Program-made: the position numbers and the translations under genes
DNA from: DAINPP01 sp963667315
Lineage (GTDB): Bacteria; Thermotogota; Thermotogae; MWEM01
Assembly: GCA_963667315.1 (NCBI GenBank)
Contig: OY763325.1
Location: forward strand, 558,001-622,000
Direction of reading: 5' to 3'
Length of the DNA: 64,000 nucleotides
Shown: positions 6,334 through 14,598 of the stretch, piece after piece
Numbering within the stretch: position 1 is the first letter of the stretch
Layout of the letters: every line of letters begins with the position of its first letter
The notes under the pieces: model-generated
The model's input: the letters and a program-made list of their open reading frames with translations, nothing else
What the model was told of the DNA's origin: nothing
The model's database searches: none

Positions 6334-8810
6334 TGTTTATAATTTTTAGAAAGCCATCTGAGCGCCGATGAAGGGGACAAAGCAGTAATCGGATAGGATT
6401 CTGTTGATCCTGAGACCGGCTTTAACGAGAACCGGGGAATAGAAAGAATACCCGACGGTTGTCGTAAGGCCTCTCGGGAGGAGGTTGTCCCAGATATCCG
6501 CTGAGAAATCGGGAGCCCCATCTATCTGAGCGGCCACATACCAGGCGTTATCCGTCTGCCATTTGAAACCAAGCCGCCAATCCAGCGGGAAGAAGAATCC
6601 CGTTGCCGTAGCCCCTTTCGTGAAATCAAAGGCGGCGAAATTGATGCCCGCGTAGTATTCCAGACCGTTGGAGGGTCTGGTGACGTCTTCAATACCGATC
6701 ATGACATAACCACTGTTGGTCGCACTATTTGTCATTGTCGCACCGTAATTGATCGACGGGATGATGGCGAAGCCTTCATCGATCATGATACCGCCTGCGA
6801 GACCGAAATCCTGAATGCCCGTGTTGATTGAATAATCAAAATTTGTATCAAGATAGAAGAGTTCACTGAAGACGTATTGAACCTCTCCGCCTACTGTAAT
6901 ACCCGTTGGTGTTGGGTCATTTGAGATGTGAATCTCTGCAAAACTGCCCCTTCGGACGGGTTCATCTCTGTTGAAGAACGGGTCATTTTCGATACCTGTA
7001 TTGGAGAAAGGGAGAACGGATATTTCACCAAGATCTTTGGAGGAATCAACGATATACATCCCGAGATAGATGATGGCATATCTGTATTTACAAGCCACCT
7101 CTTCCTGTTTGAAGATGGAATTGTTTTTGGTCTTTTCGGTTGTCACGGCAAGCGCAACAGGAGTCCAGTCTCCGACCTTCATGTCAACCACCGTGTTGAG
7201 ATCAATCGTCAGTCTGCCTTCTCCTTTTAGAACAACGATAGTAGGCGCTCCCTTTTCATAGGTGAATTCCCTGGGTGTAACGGAAAAGGTGAAACCCGTC
7301 TTATCCGTTGAGCCTTTGTTGACCTTTTCTGTAAAGACCTTAATATTGGCATTCTCTCCCGGAACCGTTACGACACTGGGATGGAAATCCGTTCTGAACT
7401 CCGTATAGTTGACGGTATTGCCCGTCATGGCGGCGATCTTGTCGGTGGAGATATCGAATCGGTTCAGATCGGACATTTCAACGAAGAAAGTATCCGGTGC
7501 TTCAAGGGGAAGGCCGAGAGCGGCGGCATCGAGATTCCAGGACCAAAGTGTTTCTTCCGTCACATCCAGCATTCTCAATTCATAAACCATCATTCCTTTT
7601 CCCTCGGTATCTTCGTGCATCAGTGTGAATGAAAAGGCTGTAAAAGGAATCATCATAAGGAGTACAAGCGATAGAATTCCTTTTAAAAAAGAGGGAGACC
7701 CTTTTTTTTGAAAGGAAGTGATCATAAACAATCATCTCCCCTGTCGATTTCAGGTGTAACGAAGATGATCAACTCTTTCTGTCCCTTTGTGGATTCCTCA
7801 TCGGAGAAGAAGAATCTGAGAATCGGTAATTGTCCGAGACCAGGAATGAAGAGATTGTTTGTCTTGGATTCGTCTATGGTGATACCGGCAAGAACAGCGG
7901 TCTGTCCGGGTTTAACATTGATGGTGGAAGAAACTTCATTGTTGTAGATGACATAGCCGTCTGCATCTGATTTACCGAACTGTGAGATATTGGGTTTGAG
8001 CTGAAGCTGAATAAACTCCGGGTAGATAGTCGGCGTTACTTCAAGCCTGACCCCCGTCTCGATGGTTTCGGTGAGTTTGTTGCCTTCTGAGCCCTCGTAG
8101 ATGATGTTTCGGGTTTCACCGACGAAGAGGGTGGCGGTTTCTCTGTCTTTGACGAGAACACTCGGATCCGTTTCGATCTTGGCGAGGTGATTCTTTTCCA
8201 GAATCTTCATCTGAGCTCTGAGGACGTTGAAGATTGAAGCTTCAAAGGTGAAAGGGTCAGAATACCCCCAGCTGAGAACAGCATCGATACCGGAGGTCAC
8301 GTCACCGATGGATTCGGGGATATTGAGAGAAAATTCGAAAGGGGACTTGGAGTTCACGAGTTCTTTTGCGATCTCAACGGCGGTAACGGAAATCCTGAGC
8401 TGCCCCTTTGTCTTGTCAACAGAATTGATGAAGTGAACGATCTTGTCGATGATTTCCTGAGGAGCGGTGATGGCGATTGTGTTGGTATCGGCATCAGCTT
8501 TGATAAATTTGGTGTAATAATCCGGAATGAGGTTCATGACCTTGGTCGGAGAGATATTCTTCAATTCCAGAAGAGCCGTTTCGGATATTTTCATGAAGCC
8601 GTCCGCGTTTGGACTGGCCAGGCAAATAAAATAGTAGTCTTCAAATTTTTTGTAATACATATTCCTTGGAGGTAAAATGACGCCCAATACCTCTTCAATG
8701 GTTGCATCTGTAACATCTATGGTGACGATACCGGTAACGGAAGGATCTACAACGATGTTAACCCCCGTCTGCATCGTCATTTCGCTGAGTACAGTCTGCA
8801 TATCATCGCC
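6334..8810. repeat. Copy B of the tandem secretin/outer-membrane-protein duplication
   Basis: Partner of 3226-5702 at a constant offset of 3108 bases. The outer edges do not share obvious target-site duplications or transposase genes, so recombination or gene conversion between older paralogues is more likely than recent transposition. Confidence 0.95.
6346..7725 (-). CDS. Outer-membrane beta-barrel-like protein, copy B
   Basis: 459 residues from the ATG at 7725, which overlaps the secretin stop as ATGA; an in-frame TTG lies at 7731. It has the same signal peptide, soluble N-terminal half and barrel-like C-terminus (terminal Phe) as copy A. I see only two amino-acid differences: Ile instead of Thr in the APTxVVLKG segment, and Ala instead of Val in SPVLVKxGL. 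Near identity with no drift suggests recent duplication or ongoing gene conversion. Function unknown; the barrel assignment is from strand pattern and C-terminus. Confidence 0.8.
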   Translation of the reverse strand: MITSFQKKGSPSFLKGILSLVLLMMIPFTAFSFTLMHEDTEGKGMMVYELRMLDVTEETLWSWNLDAAALGLPLEAPDTFFVEMSDLNRFDISTDKIAAMTGNTVNYTEFRTDFHPSVVTVPGENANIKVFTEKVNKGSTDKTGFTFSVTPREFTYEKGAPTIVVLKGEGRLTIDLNTVVDMKVGDWTPVALAVTTEKTKNNSIFKQEEVACKYRYAIIYLGMYIVDSSKDLGEISVLPFSNTGIENDPFFNRDEPVRRGSFAEIHISNDPTPTGITVGGEVQYVFSELFYLDTNFDYSINTGIQDFGLAGGIMIDEGFAIIPSINYGATMTNSATNSGYVMIGIEDVTRPSNGLEYYAGINFAAFDFTKGATATGFFFPLDWRLGFKWQTDNAWYVAAQIDGAPDFSADIWDNLLPRGLTTTVGYSFYSPVLVKAGLRINRILSDYCFVPFIGAQMAF

Positions 8811-8954
8811 TTGGAAGAGCAATGTTACCAAGGGTTCGTCTGACGCTCCTTGTCCCTGTGCACTTGTCTGAAACATCGGATCAGCCATACTAACACTAAA
8901 AATTAAAATCATGGCTAGAACTATTATCGCATATTTGCTTCCCCTCTTTTTCAT
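7722..8954 (-). CDS. Short secretin (PilQ/GspD family), copy B
   Basis: 410 residues. ATG at 8954 with GGGGGAAG upstream. From about residue 130 to the end it matches copy A almost exactly, including the secretin signatures VKPGQTAVLAGI and GLGQLPILRFFF. The signal peptide and first 40 residues are different, and the segment around NMYYKKFEDYYFIC differs from copy A (NMYYKKIADYYFVC) in few residues but many silent bases. The two secretins could form mixed rings or be alternatives expressed from separate promoters. Confidence 0.93.
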   Translation of the reverse strand: MKKRGSKYAIIVLAMILIFSVSMADPMFQTSAQGQGASDEPLVTLLFQGDDMQTVLSEMTMQTGVNIVVDPSVTGIVTIDVTDATIEEVLGVILPPRNMYYKKFEDYYFICLASPNADGFMKISETALLELKNISPTKVMNLIPDYYTKFIKADADTNTIAITAPQEIIDKIVHFINSVDKTKGQLRISVTAVEIAKELVNSKSPFEFSLNIPESIGDVTSGIDAVLSWGYSDPFTFEASIFNVLRAQMKILEKNHLAKIETDPSVLVKDRETATLFVGETRNIIYEGSEGNKLTETIETGVRLEVTPTIYPEFIQLQLKPNISQFGKSDADGYVIYNNEVSSTINVKPGQTAVLAGITIDESKTNNLFIPGLGQLPILRFFFSDEESTKGQKELIIFVTPEIDRGDDCL

Positions 8955-8983
8955 ATACTTCCCCCTATTTTAGCTTTTACATA

Positions 8984-9013
8984 ATTATACATTATATCTA
9001 TTAGCTTTTCCAA
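8984..9013 (-). promoter_or_regulatory. Promoter of secretin copy B
   Basis: Minus-strand TTGGAA (9008-9013), an 18-base spacer and a perfect TATAAT (8984-8989), about 30 bases before the start. The -10 is better than that of copy A (TATTAT), so copy B may be transcribed more strongly. Confidence 0.6.
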
Positions 9014-9274
9014 ATGTTAATAATATTTATTTATTGATTTCTTTTTGTTGTTTTGTGTGGCTCGTATTTTCTAATCGTAAATATAACTCTTATATATGTT
9101 ATAAAATAATGAGTGTTAATGATAATATGATGTGTATAATATTAAATTGTATGTATATTGATATCCCGCTTCGTTTGGTATGAACTCAGGATAAGAAAAG
9201 TAAAAAATACATTTCTCTAATATAAAATAACTTGATACTTCAGTGAGTTCGCTGTTTTTCATCATACAATTTAT
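9014..9274. other. AT-rich non-coding spacer
   Basis: No coding frame with a ribosome site on either strand. It separates the small exported protein gene from secretin copy B, which lies downstream of it on the minus strand. Confidence 0.5.
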
Positions 9275-9305
9275 AAAAAAGATACGCATTATGCGTATCT
9301 TTTTG
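9275..9305 (-). terminator. Intrinsic terminator after the 9329-9925 gene
   Basis: GATACGCA (9281-9288) pairs with TGCGTATC (9292-9299), with A and T runs on the two sides. It can work in both directions, but only the minus-strand gene ends here. Confidence 0.85.
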
Positions 9306-9328
9306 AGATATTTAAATTGATGTCTGAA

Positions 9329-9925
9329 TTATCCTTTGGGTGGCAGAAAAGTAATAATAACTCTTAAGATGTTTTCTTCAGCTTCTCCTTCCACATAACT
9401 TCCTGTCAAAATCATAGGATCATAAATAATCTTGAAGTCGAGTGGGTCATCAGGATCAAGATTCAGCTCACTTGATTCCAGTTTCACTTTTGATTTTCTG
9501 ATGGTGTTATCCAATTCTGCAAACCCCACATTCTTTCCTACTGTTAACTTTTTAGTCAGAAAAGAATTGAAGTCATCGGATGTGTTGAATTCATGAACAT
9601 ACTTTTCTTCGTCAATATTTAAAAAAGCTACAATTCGAGGATCTACGGTTTCAAACCGCTCCCAGAAGTATTCGAGTTCAAAGTCTGTATTTGTAATAAC
9701 ACGCAATTTAAACTCTTTTTCCTCGTGAAGTCCGGGATCAGTTGGCATGAAAGAAAATGACGCACCATCTCCTTCTTCATTTGGTTGACCATCGGTGGTT
9801 TCGGTTTCTTCTATTGATTTGATCGTCAAACCGATATTAATCGTTGCACTTTGTGCTGAAGCGGCCAGAGATAAAACGGAAATTATTAAAAGCAAGAGTA
9901 AAAGAGTGATGGAATTTTTCTTCAT
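9329..9925 (-). CDS. Small exported beta-rich protein, possible surface subunit
   Basis: 198 residues from the ATG at 9925, chosen because GAGGTG lies at the right distance; an upstream TTG at 9940 has no ribosome site. The signal peptide (LLLLLLIISVLSLAASA) is followed by a strand (ATINIGLTIKS), an acidic loop, and repeated Ig-like strand patterns ending ILRVIITFLPP. No Cys in the mature part. It starts 12 bases after the 9937-11052 stop, so the two are one operon. Build and context resemble the products at 302-811 and 879-1622, but sequence identity among the three is low. Function inferred only. Confidence 0.75.
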   Translation of the reverse strand: MKKNSITLLLLLLIISVLSLAASAQSATINIGLTIKSIEETETTDGQPNEEGDGASFSFMPTDPGLHEEKEFKLRVITNTDFELEYFWERFETVDPRIVAFLNIDEEKYVHEFNTSDDFNSFLTKKLTVGKNVGFAELDNTIRKSKVKLESSELNLDPDDPLDFKIIYDPMILTGSYVEGEAEENILRVIITFLPPKG

Positions 9926-9936
9926 GTTATAACACC

Positions 9937-11052
9937 TCAATCAGTGATGGATTGCACTGTAAAAAATAATGTACTTTGATATTCCGCTCCTGCGGGAAAT
10001 TCAAACCAGTTTTCGGAAAGATCAAGTTTTAAAGTGAATAACTCCCGGCTTGTTTTCATAACCGGTAATCGCCTTAATTGCTTTAAAACACCGTCCTCTC
10101 CCATTAATGAGTATTCCTCAGTATTCCATTTGTACAGGATATTATCATAGTCTTTGTTGTTGATTGCCGTATCTCCGCCTGTTTCCTTGAAGCCGAATGA
10201 TCCGTCATCTGCAAGTAATTGAACAGAGATATCTGTATTAATCCTGTCAGGTGCGAAGCGATCCCCTATCTCTACATTGCCGTAAAAATTATAGATCCTG
10301 CATTTCTTTTTTGCATAAATATGCTGTATTTCTATATTACAACCATAGTTGAAGATATAAACTTCTTCTGCGTTAATAGAATTGATCTTGATACTATCCG
10401 TACAGACGTTGTTAATCGCACAAATCAGGACTTTTTTTCTGTTTATATCCTTTAATCGGGTACTGTTTGTATCTGTGAAATAATTGACAACCTTCCCGGA
10501 ATTTTGTTGTACGTCGATTGAATAGCTGTTTTCATGTTTTCTGGATACATTAATCGAAAGATATTCAAAGACCTCGTCATTTTCCGCTATTCCGGTTGCA
10601 TCGTATAACCTTTCAAGGAAGCGGGTTCTGGACAGGGTATTTTTTTGTATCTTTGTCAGAATTTCTTCCCAGTTTGTCTTCGTATCTTTGAAATCTTCCT
10701 GATCATGAACGGTTTTGTTTTCTTTGTCGGTGAATTCCCAGCAACTTCCAAATTCCTCATACGCCCCCTGATAGGTGTTGCCATAGATAGAATCTATCTT
10801 CAAAGGATTGTTTAAGATAATTTTCCCGGTATTGATTCGTTCAAACGATAGAGTAGAAAGGGCGTATTCATCATCTGTGTAAAGAGGTGTGATTAGAAGA
10901 TCAATTGATGGCAAAACAGTTTCGAATCTTGGATCGGAAATCTCTTCTTGGATCATCGTTTGAACAGGCGTTATTTTTAACTCGACAGCCAAAAGGGCTG
11001 TTGAGATTAAAATCGTTATAAGTAAACTTAGATATTTCCGGTTCTTGTACAT
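9937..11052 (-). CDS. Exported protein of unknown family
   Basis: 371 residues. ATG at 11052 follows AAGGTGA; a TTG one codon earlier is less likely. The signal peptide (LSLLITILISTALLAVE) precedes a mature protein with an N-terminal block TPVQTMI...LP...ITPL that is shared with the partial gene at the window's left edge. A middle region with many Asn/Ile/Tyr strands (about 200-260) looks like a short beta-helix or sandwich, and the C-terminus contains WFEFPAGAEYQST. Two Cys lie near residues 210-217. It could be a tip or adaptor protein of the proposed surface structure, but there is no direct evidence. Family not recognised. Confidence 0.7.
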   Translation of the reverse strand: MYKNRKYLSLLITILISTALLAVELKITPVQTMIQEEISDPRFETVLPSIDLLITPLYTDDEYALSTLSFERINTGKIILNNPLKIDSIYGNTYQGAYEEFGSCWEFTDKENKTVHDQEDFKDTKTNWEEILTKIQKNTLSRTRFLERLYDATGIAENDEVFEYLSINVSRKHENSYSIDVQQNSGKVVNYFTDTNSTRLKDINRKKVLICAINNVCTDSIKINSINAEEVYIFNYGCNIEIQHIYAKKKCRIYNFYGNVEIGDRFAPDRINTDISVQLLADDGSFGFKETGGDTAINNKDYDNILYKWNTEEYSLMGEDGVLKQLRRLPVMKTSRELFTLKLDLSENWFEFPAGAEYQSTLFFTVQSITD

Positions 11053-11163
11053 CAAATCACCTTCTATTCCTTCATTTTTTCACCGTATTATAATGATATT
11101 TATAAAAGACTGATGGAATAAGATTCAAATCATATTCAAAAAAAAAGCAAAATATTTTCAAAG

Positions 11164-11192
11164 TTCTTTATTCTTTGAAAAAGAATAAAGAA
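11164..11192 (-). other. Perfect 13-bp AT-rich inverted repeat
   Basis: TTCTTTATTCTTT (11164-11176) and its complement (11180-11192) with a 3-base centre, directly beside the terminator at 11192-11218. On the minus strand it would form a second weak hairpin after the terminator, in the leader of the 9937-11052 gene. Confidence 0.6.
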
Positions 11193-11218
11193 AAAGGACG
11201 GCATACAGCCATCCTTTT
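11192..11218 (-). terminator. Intrinsic terminator after the chaperone-like gene
   Basis: GGAcGGC (11196-11202) pairs with GCCaTCC (11108 + 100 to 11214), with one internal mismatch, flanked by A and T runs that extend the stem. It lies about 20 bases beyond the 11239 stop. Confidence 0.7.
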
Positions 11219-11238
11219 AAATAATTTATCCTATCGGG

Positions 11239-12723
11239 TTATTCGACATACCCTTCCACTTCAGTTTCTAAAAGCAGATTTTTATCTTCGTATAGTTTTA
11301 CCCTGTACAGAATAGTTCCTGTCGGTAATTCTGTTTCAGATTGTCCCAGCAGTGTGAAATCGTCTTCCGGGAATATCCATTTCTCGTTTATGGGGTTGAT
11401 TTCAGTAGTGCTGACGAGTTCTCCGGATTCTTTCAAGATGGTAACTTCTCCCATCAAGTCTCCCAAATGTACTTCGCTGTCGTTCTTGAAAAGAGCTGAA
11501 ACAACCTCGCCACTTGATGAAACATTTGTCAACGTTGCCGATGACGGCTTCTTCTCGCCGACTTGAACGGCAAGTATTACCCTTTCATCCGTTACAGGGG
11601 AGCCCTCTTTTGTGGCACTGTAGGTGAGTTTTCCGTAATATGTATTTTCCGTTGCCTCTCTTGGGATTTTAAACATTGAAACCAGTCTGTTGCTTCTTCC
11701 GGGTTCCAGAGTGAATTCAGGAGTTCCTCTGAAGGAAACAAACGGCTTGATTGATTGAGAAAAATTATCTTTAACATCTGCGAATTGTATTGTAACATCA
11801 ACCGCTTCCGGTCCTTCGTTTTTGGCTTCTATCACTTCTGTCTTTACACTCCCAGGTTTGAGGGAGAGAAGTCTTTCGGTAGGATCGATGATCATGTAAT
11901 AATCTTTTGGATCGGGGAACTTAAAGTTGTCACCGCTTAAGTTGATATTTTCCTGAAAAATTCTCTGGAAATCATTCATTTTAACAACTGCTTGTAACCT
12001 GTAATTTCCAACTTTCGTGACCTTTTCGGGAATACCGGAAAAGATGAGAGTTGCATCAGGATAGAACCTGATTCCCTGCTGGCCTCTTTTTTGTTCAGAT
12101 TCAGTCATTAATGGGATATTTTCTATCAATCTTCCTTTTTCATCTCTGATGGATGCGTTTACAGAACAGATATAGTCCAAACCGGAAGTGTTATTCATTC
12201 TTACCTGTACATTTGGTGACTGATTTTCATCGGGAACGAATTCGATTATTTCGAGTTTTGCGTTTTCTCTGATTCCTGAAGAGTTAATTCTGATGGTTAC
12301 TCTGACGGCATATCTGATTTTAAATTGAATCATACCCTGTCCTTGCGCGCTCTCAGGTTCTACCATCAAAGTCAGAATGTAGGTTCCGCGAACACCGAAC
12401 GGGATGTTGACTTTAACGGGGACATCGACTTTGCCGCCAGCGGGAACGTTGACTTCGAAGTCTTCCATATCCAACCAGCCTATCGGTGAATAATCCTCTG
12501 CATCAACGAGCTGATAGGTTATATCCCCTGTTTCTTTCTGCAAAGGCTGGAAAGGTGTTATTTTTGTGATAACATCTTGTGCTTCTCCTCTGATTGTCAA
12601 ATCGAATTCAGCTGTTGAACCAGCGTTCGCTTCTATCTCAATAGACATCGGTTCTACTCCAACTGCAAATAATACGGAACTGGTTAATACAATTATTGCT
12701 AAGAATTTAAAGAGCTTTTTCAT
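11239..12723 (-). CDS. Multi-Ig-domain exported protein, PapD/DUF916-like chaperone candidate
   Basis: 494 residues. ATG at 12723 overlaps the upstream stop as TAATG, with GGGAGG upstream. The signal peptide is followed by a domain (about 20-150) that opens VEPMSIEIEANAGSTAEFDL and contains ITPF, SPIGWL, VPAGG and a VPVKVNIPFGVRGTY segment. That order resembles the N-domain of fimbrial chaperones and DUF916-type proteins. About three more Ig-like sandwiches follow (150-270, 285-390, 395-490), each with Pro-Gly turns such as LEPGRSNRLVSMF. It would act in the periplasm or at the surface. Four-domain size is larger than classical two-domain chaperones. The chaperone role is inferred. Confidence 0.72.
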   Translation of the reverse strand: MKKLFKFLAIIVLTSSVLFAVGVEPMSIEIEANAGSTAEFDLTIRGEAQDVITKITPFQPLQKETGDITYQLVDAEDYSPIGWLDMEDFEVNVPAGGKVDVPVKVNIPFGVRGTYILTLMVEPESAQGQGMIQFKIRYAVRVTIRINSSGIRENAKLEIIEFVPDENQSPNVQVRMNNTSGLDYICSVNASIRDEKGRLIENIPLMTESEQKRGQQGIRFYPDATLIFSGIPEKVTKVGNYRLQAVVKMNDFQRIFQENINLSGDNFKFPDPKDYYMIIDPTERLLSLKPGSVKTEVIEAKNEGPEAVDVTIQFADVKDNFSQSIKPFVSFRGTPEFTLEPGRSNRLVSMFKIPREATENTYYGKLTYSATKEGSPVTDERVILAVQVGEKKPSSATLTNVSSSGEVVSALFKNDSEVHLGDLMGEVTILKESGELVSTTEINPINEKWIFPEDDFTLLGQSETELPTGTILYRVKLYEDKNLLLETEVEGYVE

Positions 12724-13019
12724 TAAGCTGCCTCCCTTTGGATTTTAAGAATATGATTGAGTTCATCAGGGTTTATATAATGATTTTCGATGAACATTTG
12801 ACCGAGCATTTTCTGAACACTTTTTTGCAGTTCGAGGCATTTCTTGAGTGTGTTTCTGTCTATATACCCCAATGCCACCATGATCTCACCAATTCTGAAA
12901 TCGCTTAATTCGACCAACCCTTCTGCGTTGCAATAAGGACAGCGGTTCGTGTTCTGGTATCTGATATGCGAACTTGAGTAGGAAATACTGTTACATTTTT
13001 TACAAAAGAAAGAAAACAT
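12723..13019 (-). CDS. Zinc-ribbon plus MshEN-like domain protein
   Basis: 98 residues from the ATG at 13019, chosen because AGGTGA is seven bases upstream; a GTG at 13028 overlaps the previous stop. Two pairs of Cys (CKKC at 6-9, CPYC at 27-30) form a probable zinc ribbon. Residues about 38-95 contain RIGEIMVALGYIDRNTLKK and, after a short spacer, a second weaker copy beginning MLGQMF. This is the paired pattern of the MshEN/GSPII_E N-terminal domain of type II/IV pilus ATPases, some of which bind c-di-GMP. Here it stands alone without an ATPase. Coupled by TAATG to the chaperone-like gene. Confidence 0.75.
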   Translation of the reverse strand: MFSFFCKKCNSISYSSSHIRYQNTNRCPYCNAEGLVELSDFRIGEIMVALGYIDRNTLKKCLELQKSVQKMLGQMFIENHYINPDELNHILKIQREAA

Positions 13020-13024
13020 TTCTA

Positions 13025-14236
13025 TCACCTCGAAAGGATTTTTATTGTTCCGTCGAGTTTTTTGAGCAACTCTTTCTTATTATCGTTGAAATTATCCAAA
13101 ATATAAGTTTTATAATCGAGATATCTTTTGTCACTTCCAAAAAGTTCATTGATCAGACTGTTGGAGATCAATCTTTCAGCAACAATAGTAATATTTTCTT
13201 CTGTGATATTTTTTAATAGAATAAAAAAACTCTTATCATTGTGAGTGATGAGATCTCCTTTTCTGAGGAGGCTGACCATACAGTTGAAAATCTTGTTGAA
13301 CAGCCATGGAATATTGGTCCAGTCTATATTAATGTTGATCTCCATCAATGCAGAGTCACACTGTCTTTGGGATAATTCGAAAAATATTATTTTTTTAAAG
13401 ACGCTCAATTCCACATACCGTTCATCTTTTATCTCCTGTGCGAGATTTTTCTTTTTTTCCGTACTTTCCTGACACAATATGATTTGATCTCTGAGGTTTT
13501 CAAGATTTGGAGACGGTTTGAAGCCAAATTCTTCCATGAGATTTCTTTCGAAGGTTTCAAATGTTTTTATCGCTTCTACAAATAATTTTTGTTCTTTTAA
13601 GATGAGCATTTTTTGAAGGATGAGGTTTTCGTTATAGGGATCAATTTTGATGGCTTTGCTTTGATAAAGTTTTGCCTCTTTATAAGACTGTTGTTCAATC
13701 AGCAGTTTAACGAGTTCTATTAGCGCTTCTACGGAAAGTTCTTTACACTCTTCACGAATGGAAATTGCCCATTCGCTGTAAGGCTGTTCGGAAAGAAAGT
13801 CACCGTTATACAACTCTTCAACCTCTTTGTAGATTTTTATTTTTTCTTCTTTCTTTGCCGTCAAAGAGGCTTTTTTTATCAGTTGTCTGAACAGTGAAAT
13901 ATCAAGACTGACTTCCCCCGGTGTTTCAAACCAGCACATTTGTGAAGAGCTTCTGAATAATTTTTTTCCAAATCCTTTTTCACCATATACCTCATCAAAC
14001 CCCTTTCTTATCATATAAAGGGTCGTGCTGAGGTTGTGTTTAGCACTGTAATAATCCATGCCTGGCCAGAATTCATCGCATAAGTAATCTTTTGAGATTT
14101 TTCTGTTTCGATAGGCTAGGAAAAATCTCATAATCTCCTGGGCTTTTTGGGATCTCTTAAAAGGGATTTTAACTTCCACGCTGTCAATGGCAACAGAAAA
14201 TTTACCAAATGTCTGAATATAGAGTTCTTTAGCCAT
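13025..14236 (-). CDS. BTAD/SARP-type transcriptional regulator with degenerate GGDEF-like C-terminus
   Basis: 403 residues. ATG at 14236 with GAGGTGA upstream. Residues about 1-95 form an OmpR-like winged helix (LYIQTFGKFSV, KAQEIMRFFL, LCDEFWPG, ARHNLSTTLY-type segment). Residues about 110-250 form the bacterial transcriptional activator domain of TPR-like helices (DFLSEQPYSEW, LYQSKAIKIDPYNE). The last 130 residues have the spacing of a GGDEF domain (LLRKGDLITHNDKSFFILL, then VAERL) but no GGDEF residues, so no cyclase activity is expected. First gene of the surface cluster and probably its activator. Confidence 0.88.
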   Translation of the reverse strand: MAKELYIQTFGKFSVAIDSVEVKIPFKRSQKAQEIMRFFLAYRNRKISKDYLCDEFWPGMDYYSAKHNLSTTLYMIRKGFDEVYGEKGFGKKLFRSSSQMCWFETPGEVSLDISLFRQLIKKASLTAKKEEKIKIYKEVEELYNGDFLSEQPYSEWAISIREECKELSVEALIELVKLLIEQQSYKEAKLYQSKAIKIDPYNENLILQKMLILKEQKLFVEAIKTFETFERNLMEEFGFKPSPNLENLRDQIILCQESTEKKKNLAQEIKDERYVELSVFKKIIFFELSQRQCDSALMEININIDWTNIPWLFNKIFNCMVSLLRKGDLITHNDKSFFILLKNITEENITIVAERLISNSLINELFGSDKRYLDYKTYILDNFNDNKKELLKKLDGTIKILSR

Positions 14237-14314
14237 AATTCACCTCGTACACTTCTGATTTATTATTTTACAATTTAATAGATTATAGCATTATATATTA
14301 AAAGTGTCAATAGA

Positions 14315-14329
14315 AAATGTTACAATATG
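14315..14329. promoter_or_regulatory. 15-bp direct repeat, left copy, upstream of the regulator
   Basis: AAATGTTACAATATG occurs here and again at 14442-14456. Both lie in the 362-base non-coding region upstream of the BTAD regulator. SARP-type proteins bind direct repeats, so an autoregulatory site is possible. Confidence 0.4.
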
Positions 14330-14441
14330 GAATAAATATCAAAATAATATCAAATAATTCAAAGGTGCATCATAAATTAAAATATTATACACTGATATAA
14401 CAGAGTAATAGTTAAATAGAAGGGGAAGATGTACATGTAAG

Positions 14442-14456
14442 AAATGTTACAATATG
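14442..14456. promoter_or_regulatory. 15-bp direct repeat, right copy
   Basis: Identical to 14315-14329, same orientation, 127 bases apart. The flanking bases are partly similar. The rest of 14237-14560 is AT-rich and shows no gene. Confidence 0.4.
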
Positions 14457-14560
14457 ATTTGATATATAATTTAATTATTTAACAGAATTTTCTCAGCTTG
14501 ATGAAAGAAAAAAATTACACAAAAAATATAACTGTATTTTTTTTACTACAGATATGAAGA

Positions 14561-14592
14561 AAAAAACGACAGAAAATAATCTGCCGTTTTCG
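14561..14592 (-). terminator. Terminator of the S9 peptidase gene
   Basis: AAAACGaCAG pairs with CTGcCGTTTT across an 8-base loop with one mismatch, followed by a T run on the minus strand, just after the 14599 stop. Confidence 0.75.
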
Positions 14593-14598
14593 AAGTTT

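Noticed and set aside
3226..8810. Composite transposon as cause of the duplication
   Set aside because: No transposase or terminal inverted repeats flank the units; the single transposase nearby is of the RAYT type and lies outside.
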